8,009 nt of DNA from Candidatus Brevefilum sp. Lineage in GTDB: Bacteria; Chloroflexota; Anaerolineae; Anaerolineales; Anaerolineaceae. A model generated the notes under the pieces. The model searched no databases and was not told where the DNA came from. It saw only the letters and a program-made list of their open reading frames with translations. Location: contig SKPR01000107.1 of NCBI GenBank assembly GCA_007119455.1, positions 1 to 8,009 of the forward strand, given 5' to 3'. Shown one piece after another: positions 1-5,783 of the stretch. Both the position numbers and the translations under genes were made by a program. Within the stretch, counting starts at the first letter, position 1. Each line of letters starts with the position of its first letter.

Positions 1-839
1 ATCAGGCGGCCATGCCGGGCATCTCGAGTGGGCAGGGCGCAATCGAAAATCTCATAGCCCAGCCGATAGGTCTTCATCAGGTTGACCGGATGGCCAATAC
101 CGAGGGCGTGCATGGGATATTCGTCCGGCACCAGCTCACGGGTCAGGGCTACGATCTCAGTCAGCAGGTTGCCCTGGGCGTCCAGCGGCCAGCCGCCGTA
201 TCCAAAGCCGTCAAAACCAATTTCAAGCAGCCCTTCTGCACACTTCCGGCGCAGGTCCGGGTAACCACCACCCTGGATGACCGCAAAGATCAGGGGACGT
301 CGATCTTTATCGATCTGACGCTGGTCAATCTGGTGATCGTATTCTTTTTTACAGCGGACGGCCCAATCGAGGGTGCGTTTGACCGAACTTTCCTGCTCAT
401 CGCGGGGGGCATCCACATGGGTGCAATCATCCAGGCAGATCACGATATCACTGTCATAACTGATCTGCAATTGGATGCTCTTTTCCGGTGAGAGGATAAA
501 TTTCCGGTCTTTTCCTTCCGGGCGGAAGATGATCCCCCGGTCGGAAAGGGTGCCAAACTGGTCGGATTGGTGGATGAGTGAATAAGCCTGGAAGCCGCCG
601 GAATCGGTCACAATCGCGCCATGCCAGTCAGCAAATTGGTGAAGGCCATTGAAGGCCTGGATGGTGCTTGAGCCGGGTTTTTGCATCAGGTGAAAGGTAT
701 TCATAACCAGTGCCTGGATGCGGACGGATTCAAGATCCCGTGAATCAACCGCACGGACATAACCTGAGGTGGCGTCTGGAAGAAAGGCTGGAAGTTGGAG
801 TTTCTTTCCGCGGATCTGCATTTCTGGATTATTTGTCAT
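1..839 (-). CDS. tgt: tRNA-guanine transglycosylase (Tgt) family protein, divergent, C-terminus cut by window edge
   Basis: Translating the minus strand from the ATG at 839-837 gives 279 uninterrupted residues to the window edge. Family members run to about 370-390, so roughly 100 C-terminal residues, including the usual zinc-binding CxCxxC...H site, lie outside. Tgt enzymes swap guanine for a 7-deazaguanine base at tRNA position 34. Visible motifs are DSGGFQ at 79-84 (D79, general acid/base), LDDCT at 136-140 (D137, base recognition), IQGG at 188-191 and FDCALPTRDAR at 265-275 (D266, the expected nucleophile). The catalytic core therefore looks intact. The loop usually written GGLxVGE reads GGWPLDA (215-221), and the usual PVGTxA segment near the N-terminus reads PDATSG (21-26), so substrate preference may differ. 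The start lies one base after the rsmI stop (TGA-G-ATG) with no clear Shine-Dalgarno, suggesting translational coupling. M7 is an alternative start. I am confident of the family, less so that it makes queuosine. Confidence 0.87.
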   Translation of the reverse strand, partial: MTNNPEMQIRGKKLQLPAFLPDATSGYVRAVDSRDLESVRIQALVMNTFHLMQKPGSSTIQAFNGLHQFADWHGAIVTDSGGFQAYSLIHQSDQFGTLSDRGIIFRPEGKDRKFILSPEKSIQLQISYDSDIVICLDDCTHVDAPRDEQESSVKRTLDWAVRCKKEYDHQIDQRQIDKDRRPLIFAVIQGGGYPDLRRKCAEGLLEIGFDGFGYGGWPLDAQGNLLTEIVALTRELVPDEYPMHALGIGHPVNLMKTYRLGYEIFDCALPTRDARHGRL

Positions 840-840
840 C

Positions 841-1542
841 TCAACGGTACCGTTTCGTTTTATTCAGATTCAGGATCAGGATAAATTCCCGTTTTTGTCC
901 ACTTATTTTCGGCAGGATTTCTCCGATCCGACCACGCAGGACGATTTCTTTTTTGAGGGTCAGATCGCAGGCAAGGAGGATGTCCTGGTTTTTTCCAAAG
1001 ACATCCTGAACTTCATTTAATAGTTTGGTCAACCGGTAGGGTGTGTCCATCAGGATGACCGGAACACGTTCAGTCTTATATTTTTGAAGAAATCCCTCAC
1101 GTTGCTGGGTTTTTCGGGGTGGGAATCCAGCAAAGACAAACCGGTCAATTGGAAAGTCGCATAAGGACAGGGCAGCCATCAGTGAAGCAGGGCCCGGGAT
1201 GGGGGAGACAGGGATCCCGGACTGGTAGAGTAATTCCAGCAGGTACTGGCCCGGGTCGGCAAATACCGGTGTGCCTGCGTCCGAGATGATGGCCATCGTT
1301 TCACCCCTGGCCAGGCGAACCATGATATTGTGCGCCTCTTCCGTTTCGTTATGTTCATTGAGGGCGATCAGATCATTCTGGATCCCCAAACGATTTAAGA
1401 GCCGATCACCCTGTCGGATCTCTTCACAGATGATTGCATCAACCTTTTGGAGTATGTCCAGCGCACGCAGGGTGATGTCTTTAGGATGGCCAATGGGGGT
1501 TGCCACGATATATAATTTACCGGTTTTAGATTGTTTGGGCAT
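841..1542 (-). CDS. rsmI: RsmI-family 16S rRNA (cytidine-2'-O)-methyltransferase, short form
   Basis: A 233-residue protein of the tetrapyrrole-methylase (SAM-dependent) fold. RsmI 2'-O-methylates C1402 in the decoding centre of 16S rRNA. Motifs in order: ATPIG at 14-18 followed by DITLRAL (22-28), CEEIR at 39-43 where typical RsmI has CEDTR, NEHNE at 62-66, the SAM-site loop SDAGTP at 87-92 with ADPG at 95-98, PGPAS at 116-120, and the RFVFAGFPPRK segment at 134-144. E. coli RsmI is about 286 residues; this one ends just after the methylase core (REFILIL, 218-224) and lacks the small C-terminal domain. The ATG at 1542-1540 has no Shine-Dalgarno but sits 7 nt after an extended -10 element, so the mRNA may be leaderless. 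It is first in a unit with the Tgt-like gene and diverges from murJ. The family call is firm. The exact substrate is less certain because of the altered CEDTR motif and missing domain. Confidence 0.88.
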   Translation of the reverse strand: MPKQSKTGKLYIVATPIGHPKDITLRALDILQKVDAIICEEIRQGDRLLNRLGIQNDLIALNEHNETEEAHNIMVRLARGETMAIISDAGTPVFADPGQYLLELLYQSGIPVSPIPGPASLMAALSLCDFPIDRFVFAGFPPRKTQQREGFLQKYKTERVPVILMDTPYRLTKLLNEVQDVFGKNQDILLACDLTLKKEIVLRGRIGEILPKISGQKREFILILNLNKTKRYR

Positions 1543-1549
1543 AAGATTA

Positions 1550-1579
1550 ATTGTAACACTTCCACTTGATCGATGAAAA
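1550..1579 (-). promoter_or_regulatory. Probable promoter of rsmI-tgt, extended -10, leaderless spacing
   Basis: Reading the minus strand, TGT-TACAAT forms an extended -10 (TG at 1558-1557, hexamer 1555-1550). A weak -35, TTTTCA, lies 18 bp upstream (about 1579-1574). The hexamer is followed by only 7 nt (TAATCTT) before the rsmI ATG, which puts the expected transcription start at or next to the A of ATG. Seen directly: the hexamers and spacing. Inferred: promoter activity. Confidence 0.55.
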
Positions 1580-1596
1580 GCTGTTACGCTGGCTAC

Positions 1597-1625
1597 TGGT
1601 CAGGTGCCTTGACATGTGGCATAAT
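1597..1625 (+). promoter_or_regulatory. Probable murJ promoter
   Basis: On the plus strand TGGTCA (1597-1602) is separated by 17 bp from CATAAT (1620-1625), which carries an upstream TG in the extended -10 position (1617-1618). This predicts a start near 1632 and a leader of about 30 nt containing GAGG (1641-1644), a Shine-Dalgarno-like stretch set rather far (17 nt) from the murJ ATG. A perfect TTGACA lies at 1609-1614, but at 17 bp it faces only a weak AATTAA, so which hexamer pair is used is uncertain. Confidence 0.4.
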
Positions 1626-1661
1626 CAGGTCAATTAACCAGAGGAAGTTGTCAGGCGTGTT

Positions 1662-3203
1662 ATGAAAAAGACCAGCCGGTTATCTCGAGTCTCTTTACTC
1701 TTGTTTGTGTTTTTCGGACTCGACAAGGTATTAGCCGTGATTAGAACGATTATCATAGGGCGTCAGTTTGGTCTCTCTGCAGAATTAGATGTGTTCAACG
1801 CTGCTAACAACCTGCCAGATCTGCTGTTTGCATTGATCTCTGGTGGGGCGCTGGCAATTGCATTTATCCCGATCCTTTCAGAAACCCTTGCAAAAAAAGG
1901 GCGTGAATCGTCCTGGAAATTATTCTCGCAGGTTGCCAACCTTGCATTCCTGATCACAGCCTGTTTGGCTCTCGTGGTGACTTTGTTGGCAGGCCCCTTG
2001 GTCCGGGGTGAGTTAGGGATTGCCCCGGGTTTTACCCCGGAACAGCAGGTATTGGCTGTTCAGCTAATGCGGTTGAACCTGATCGCAACCCTGATATTCT
2101 CGGTGAGCGGTCTGGTCATGGCAGGTTTACAGGCCAACCAGCATTTTCTTTTGCCAGCGCTTGCCCCGCTGGTATATGATGGGGGTAAGATCTTCGGTGC
2201 GGTTATCCTGGCGCCGGCGGTTGGGTATCGTATTGCCGGTTTCCAGCTGCCTGCTTTTGGGTTAGGTATACACGGGCTTGTTTACGGGGTGGTTTTTGGC
2301 GCAGCCCTGCATTTAATCGTTCAAATACCCGGGTTGATCAAATTTAAGTTTAAATGGGTTCCTAAAATTAATTTAAAAGATCCAGCATTACACAAAGTAC
2401 TGAGGCTCATGGGCCCGCGTTTGGTCAGCATGGTTTTCATCCAGTTAATCTTTTTGGCCCAGGATAACCTGGCCTCTCGGTTGCCGGTCGGGTCCGTAAC
2501 GGCCTTGAGCTTTGGATGGTGGATTCAGCAGGTTCCACAAACGATGATCGGGACTGCCATTGCCACCGCCCTCCTGCCAACCCTTTCTGACCATTTAGCT
2601 ACCGGGGATAATCTGGCATTCAAGAAAACCATTGAAAGATCATTGAAAGTGATGGTCGCATTGTCTCTGCCAATCGCTGTAATTATTGGGTTGACCAGCT
2701 TGCCATTGATTCAGCTTGCTTTTGGCTTCACACTGGATGAATCTCAATTGATCTTGTGGGCAGCCCAGGGATTCCTGGTGGGGTTATTGGGACATAATAT
2801 CGTTGAATTAGGGGTGCGTTCCTTTTTTGCTAGACAGAAGCCCCACGTGCCATTGATTGTTTCGGGGACCGGGTTAGTAATCTTTCTCGGATTGGCTATT
2901 CCTTTGATGGGAACGATGGCCTCGAGCGGGATTGCTCTGGCCAACTCCATTTCATATAGCATACAAGCTGTGGTGCTGATTCTGATTTTGAACCGGCATG
3001 TTCCAGAGCGATTTAAACTGGGGGGAACTTTTCTCAAAGCACTCGTGAGTGCAGGAATTGCAGGAATATGCGCCTGGATGGTATTAAGCTTCTTACCAAT
3101 ACCGCTGCATGGCGTATTGTTATCGTTATTGGGTATCGGCATTGGCGGGTTGCTTGGGTTGGTCCCCATCTGGCAGGAAATAAGAATGCTTGTTCAACTT
3201 TAA
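1662..3203 (+). CDS. murJ: MurJ/MVF-family lipid II flippase homologue
   Basis: A 513-residue, very hydrophobic polytopic membrane protein of the MVF (MviN/MurJ) family within the MOP exporter superfamily, with about 14 predicted helices. MurJ flips lipid II across the cytoplasmic membrane for peptidoglycan synthesis. Family landmarks: the N-terminal VLAVIRTIIIGRQFG region (23-37), LDVFNAANNLPDLL (42-55), GGALAIAFIPILSE (61-74), SVTALSFGWWIQQVP (278-292) and TAIATALLPTLSDHLATG (298-315), which align with the matching E. coli MurJ segments. D43 matches E. coli D39 and R28 matches R24. However, the positions matching R52/R53 are F56/A57 and the one matching R270 is W287, so residues thought to contact lipid II are absent. 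The ATG at 1662 is the only in-frame start near the family N-terminus. The next gene begins 24 bp after the stop and has its own -10. The family is clear; whether lipid II is the cargo is open. Confidence 0.9.
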   Translation: MKKTSRLSRVSLLLFVFFGLDKVLAVIRTIIIGRQFGLSAELDVFNAANNLPDLLFALISGGALAIAFIPILSETLAKKGRESSWKLFSQVANLAFLITACLALVVTLLAGPLVRGELGIAPGFTPEQQVLAVQLMRLNLIATLIFSVSGLVMAGLQANQHFLLPALAPLVYDGGKIFGAVILAPAVGYRIAGFQLPAFGLGIHGLVYGVVFGAALHLIVQIPGLIKFKFKWVPKINLKDPALHKVLRLMGPRLVSMVFIQLIFLAQDNLASRLPVGSVTALSFGWWIQQVPQTMIGTAIATALLPTLSDHLATGDNLAFKKTIERSLKVMVALSLPIAVIIGLTSLPLIQLAFGFTLDESQLILWAAQGFLVGLLGHNIVELGVRSFFARQKPHVPLIVSGTGLVIFLGLAIPLMGTMASSGIALANSISYSIQAVVLILILNRHVPERFKLGGTFLKALVSAGIAGICAWMVLSFLPIPLHGVLLSLLGIGIGGLLGLVPIWQEIRMLVQL

Positions 3204-3220
3204 ATCGGATGAGGTATAAT
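3190..3220 (+). promoter_or_regulatory. Probable promoter of the TPR membrane-protein gene, consensus -10
   Basis: A perfect TATAAT (3215-3220) lies in the 24 bp gap after murJ, with 7 nt (TTTTGCC) before the ATG at 3228. The -35 side is weak: TTCAAC at 3193-3198 with 16 bp spacing, or TTGTTC at 3190-3195 with 19 bp, both inside the murJ 3' end. The spacing predicts a start within a base or so of the ATG. The gene could also be read through from murJ. Confidence 0.5.
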
Positions 3221-3227
3221 TTTTGCC

Positions 3228-4364
3228 ATGGTTAATAACGAAACTAAAGAATCTACAATAAAAAATGACCGTGCTGAGAAGAAGTCCAAAGGCCCAAAGA
3301 AAAAGTTTTTTGAGCGTCGTTCAGCATGGTTCCTGATTGCTATCATTCTGGTTGTTTTACTCCTGGCTGCGGGTGGAGTAACCGGTGCAGCCCGTGGGAT
3401 TAATGACCGAATCAACATGGCTGAAACCCAGGCAGCCCCAAAAATCCAGGCACAGATCGAAAGTGCCAGGCAAGACCTTGAGGAAGGCCGCTTTGAGGTA
3501 GCTTTGAGTCGGCTGGATTGGATCTTAGAGGAAATGTCACAGCATCTGAGTGAAGAAGAGCTGGCTGAAGTCGGAGAACTTTACAGCCAGGCGCTGCTGT
3601 TACAAACCTCATATCAGACACCGACACCGCAACCTTCACCCACACCTACCGAGCCTGTGTATACCCCAACGCCGGATTTGCGCGGCGCAGAAGACCTCTT
3701 TAATGCCGCCAGGGGACATATTGCCAGTCAGGAATGGGATGAAGCCGTCCGGACTCTGGAAATCTTGCGGGAATTAAACATTGAATATCGGACTGTGCAT
3801 GTGGATGGGTTGCTTTACGTTGCGCTCAGGAATCGCGGTATTCGTAAGATCCTGGCTGAGGGCAGCCTCGAACCGGGTATCTACGACCTGACTCTGGCTG
3901 AACGGTTTGCACCCCTTGATACAACTGCCGAAGGTTTACGCACCTGGACGCGTTTATACCAGACCGGTGCCAGCTATTGGGAAGTTGATTGGGCTCAAGT
4001 TGTGTTCTATTTTGAGCAGGTATATCCGCACCTGCCCAACTTGCGTGATGGCACGAACATGACAGCTACTGAGCGTTACCGGATTGGTGCGATTGAATAT
4101 GGTTCACAACTGGCTGCAGCCGGTGAGTTTTGCGAAGCTCAGGAATATTTTAGAAAAGCGATGGCAATCAGTGACGATCCTGTCGCACAACCCACGGCGC
4201 AGTGGGTGGCAGAAGAATGCTGGAATATCCAAAATCCAACACCGGAGCCACCTCCACCTTCCCCGCAGCCAACTGAAGTGGAAAATGGGGATCAAGTACC
4301 CACCCAAGAACCCACGCCGACACCTACACCAATACCCGATGATGAAAATGGTAACGGCGAATAA
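3228..4364 (+). CDS. Single-pass membrane protein with extracytoplasmic TPR-like helices and Pro/Thr-rich linkers, function unknown
   Basis: I do not recognise a named family. The 378-residue protein has a strongly basic cytoplasmic N-terminus (residues 1-32, many Lys/Arg), one transmembrane helix (about 33-53) and a large outside region. After the helix come a helical pair (about 70-125, with LEEGRFEVALSRLDWILEE), a Thr-Pro linker (131-149), and TPR-like helices at about 152-215, 218-276 and 283-322, with typical small/aromatic patterns such as ASQEWDEAVRTLEIL. It ends in a Pro/Thr tail and an acidic terminus (about 337-378). The only two cysteines, C302 and C331, flank the last helical segment and could form a disulfide outside the cell. 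No enzyme motif is seen, so a scaffold or protein-interaction role at the envelope is the most that can be inferred. It follows murJ on the same strand; a link to envelope synthesis is suggested by position only. The ATG has no Shine-Dalgarno and closely follows TATAAT. Confidence 0.8.
   Translation: MVNNETKESTIKNDRAEKKSKGPKKKFFERRSAWFLIAIILVVLLLAAGGVTGAARGINDRINMAETQAAPKIQAQIESARQDLEEGRFEVALSRLDWILEEMSQHLSEEELAEVGELYSQALLLQTSYQTPTPQPSPTPTEPVYTPTPDLRGAEDLFNAARGHIASQEWDEAVRTLEILRELNIEYRTVHVDGLLYVALRNRGIRKILAEGSLEPGIYDLTLAERFAPLDTTAEGLRTWTRLYQTGASYWEVDWAQVVFYFEQVYPHLPNLRDGTNMTATERYRIGAIEYGSQLAAAGEFCEAQEYFRKAMAISDDPVAQPTAQWVAEECWNIQNPTPEPPPPSPQPTEVENGDQVPTQEPTPTPTPIPDDENGNGE
3618..3674 (+). repeat. 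Low-complexity Thr-Pro coding tract
   Basis: Repeated ACx-CCx codons encode a Thr-Pro rich linker (residues 131-149) between two helical parts of the membrane protein. A similar tract encodes its C-terminal tail (about 4237-4338) and another encodes the RodZ-like tail on the opposite strand. Such tracts are common as flexible extracytoplasmic spacers. Confidence 0.6.
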
Positions 4365-4384
4365 ATCCAAATAAGCTTATGTGT

Positions 4385-4417
4385 AAAAGCCATCCAGGTC
4401 TGTTCAGGATGGCTTTT
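4385..4417. terminator. Bidirectional intrinsic terminator between convergent genes
   Basis: AAAAGCCATCC (4385-4395) and GGATGGCTTTT (4407-4417) form an 11 bp inverted repeat with an 11 nt loop. The T run at 4414-4418 serves plus-strand transcripts, and the A run at 4385-4388 gives a U run on the minus strand. The hairpin sits in the 57 bp gap between the converging 3' ends of the TPR membrane-protein gene and rimO, so it most likely ends both units. Confidence 0.9.
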
Positions 4418-4421
4418 TGAT

Positions 4422-5783
4422 TCAGGGTTCTTCGGTGAGATTTCCCACAAGATCGTGCGTAAGCGCGCTATTGATCTGTACTTTTACAAGCTCGCCAATC
4501 GGGGCAATATCTTCGACCAGGACCAAACCATCAATTTCAGGGGCATCCCGGTAAGAGCGGCCGATGGATATCTGGTTTTCCTCATCCATGCCCTCGATCA
4601 ACACATCCAGTACTTTCCCAATGAACTTCTGATTTCTCTCCAGGGATATTTCCGCCTGGATCTGCATCAATTGTTCAAGGCGTTCAGTTTTCACGTGCTC
4701 AGGGACAGGGTCACCAAGGGATTCAGCCGGCGTCCCTGGTTCAAATGAGTAAGCAAATGCGCCCAGATGATCAAACCGGACGGTCTGGACAAAGTTGATC
4801 AATTTCTGGAAAGATTTCTCGTCTTCGCCAGGAAAGCCAACAATGAAAGTGGTGCGCAGGGCAACATCTTCCATAACAGATCTGACCCTGGAAAGTGTTT
4901 TTCTGACAGCCATAACATCCTGGGGCCGGCGCATGGATCGGAGAATTGCCGGATCGGCGTGTTGTAAGGGCATATCGAGATAAGGCAAAATTTGTGGTTC
5001 AGATGCCATCAGCTGGATGAGCGAATCGGTCAGAAAGCCAGGAAATGTATACATCAAACGAATCCAGGGCACATCAGGTACAGCAGTCAAGATCGACTCT
5101 AATAAAGTCGATAAACCCTCTTTAAACCCAAGATCATGTCCGTAATCGGTGATATCCTGAGCGATGAGAATGATCTCCTGAACCCCCATATCTTGAAGCG
5201 CATTTGCATCGTCCACGATTGCTTGGATGGGTCGGCTGATCAGATCGCCCTTTATCAAGGGAATCATGCAGAAGGCGCAGGCGCGGCGACAACCTTCAGC
5301 AATTTTTAAATAAGCACTTCCACCCTGAATCGCTGCCCGGCGGGTGCCTTTTTCATCATGATGAACAGCAGGTGTTGACGGGAAGTATGCGTATGGAATC
5401 TGATTGCGTTGGTCGCTCGTTTCTTTAATGACCTCCAGAATATCCATCCAGCGACGGGTGCCCAGCAATCCATCAATCCCGGGGACGGTGTCGAGGATGT
5501 CCTGCCGATGGTGTTCGGTCATACACCCGGCTGCAATTAATTTTTGCCACGGCATTTTTTCACTGGCCAGGTCGGTCAGGACGGTGATGGCTTCCTCACG
5601 TGCGGCTTTTAAAAAACCACATGTGTTGACGATCAGGTATTCAGCATTTTCTGGTGTATGCGTTGGGACAAGCCCCTGGCGGTTGAGAAGTTGAGCCATC
5701 GATTCGGAATCGACCAGGTTTTTCGCACAGCCCAGCGATACCAGATGGTACGTGTCATTCGCTCGTTTAGTCATCATCGCCAT
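4422..5783 (-). CDS. rimO: Ribosomal protein S12 methylthiotransferase RimO
   Basis: A radical SAM enzyme with two iron-sulfur clusters that adds a methylthio group to the conserved Asp (about D88) of ribosomal protein S12. With the ATG at 5783 it is 453 residues, normal for the family. The N-terminal methylthiotransferase domain shows SLGCAKNLVDSE (C19), NTCGF (C55) and AAGCM (C87), the three ligands of the auxiliary cluster. The radical SAM CxxxCxxC is at C165, C169 and C172 within EGCRRACAFC. The FVGFPGE-like segment reads FIVGFPGEDE, followed by AYSFEPGTPA. A C-terminal TRAM domain (about 387-453) is typical for substrate binding. The ALGCAKN/SLGCAKN form and S12-type motifs favour RimO over MiaB. 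Its start overlaps the rodZ-like 3' end; possible ATGs at 5783, 5777 and 5774 all lie inside that overlap, and none has a Shine-Dalgarno, so translation is probably coupled. It is last in a rodZ-rimO unit, a common pairing in bacteria. Confidence 0.95.
   Translation of the reverse strand: MAMMTKRANDTYHLVSLGCAKNLVDSESMAQLLNRQGLVPTHTPENAEYLIVNTCGFLKAAREEAITVLTDLASEKMPWQKLIAAGCMTEHHRQDILDTVPGIDGLLGTRRWMDILEVIKETSDQRNQIPYAYFPSTPAVHHDEKGTRRAAIQGGSAYLKIAEGCRRACAFCMIPLIKGDLISRPIQAIVDDANALQDMGVQEIILIAQDITDYGHDLGFKEGLSTLLESILTAVPDVPWIRLMYTFPGFLTDSLIQLMASEPQILPYLDMPLQHADPAILRSMRRPQDVMAVRKTLSRVRSVMEDVALRTTFIVGFPGEDEKSFQKLINFVQTVRFDHLGAFAYSFEPGTPAESLGDPVPEHVKTERLEQLMQIQAEISLERNQKFIGKVLDVLIEGMDEENQISIGRSYRDAPEIDGLVLVEDIAPIGELVKVQINSALTHDLVGNLTEEP

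Noticed and set aside
12..491. Plus-strand open frame of 159 codons at the left edge
   Set aside because: It is antisense to the Tgt-like gene, whose minus-strand translation shows DSGGFQ, IQGG and FDCALPTR motifs; the plus frame resembles nothing.
710..1020. Plus-strand open frames across the rsmI-tgt junction
   Set aside because: They are shadows of two well-supported minus-strand genes, with no ribosome binding site and Arg/Phe-rich nonsense composition.
1609..1637. Perfect TTGACA as sole murJ -35
   Set aside because: At 17 bp it faces only AATTAA (3 of 6 matches), while CATAAT with an extended TG and TGGTCA at 17 bp is the better pair, so it is noted but not called as a separate promoter.
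2024..2040. CCGGG/CCCGG palindromic stretch in murJ
   Set aside because: It is a short GC palindrome within coding sequence, explained by Pro/Gly codons, with no T run.
2744..3169. Minus-strand 141-codon frame inside murJ
   Set aside because: It lies wholly within the conserved MVF coding sequence and reads as low-quality Pro/Asn-rich antisense.
3618..4338. Repeat-like CACC/ACCC units resembling a short tandem array or CRISPR
   Set aside because: The units are codon-level Thr-Pro repetition without fixed repeat length or unique spacers.
4084..4374. Plus and minus frames overlapping the end of the TPR membrane-protein gene
   Set aside because: They come from the other frames of the Thr-Pro coding tract, with no start signals; the main frame has a membrane helix and TPR pattern.
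4455..4967. Plus-strand open frames inside rimO
   Set aside because: They are antisense to the TRAM and radical SAM domains of a clear RimO.
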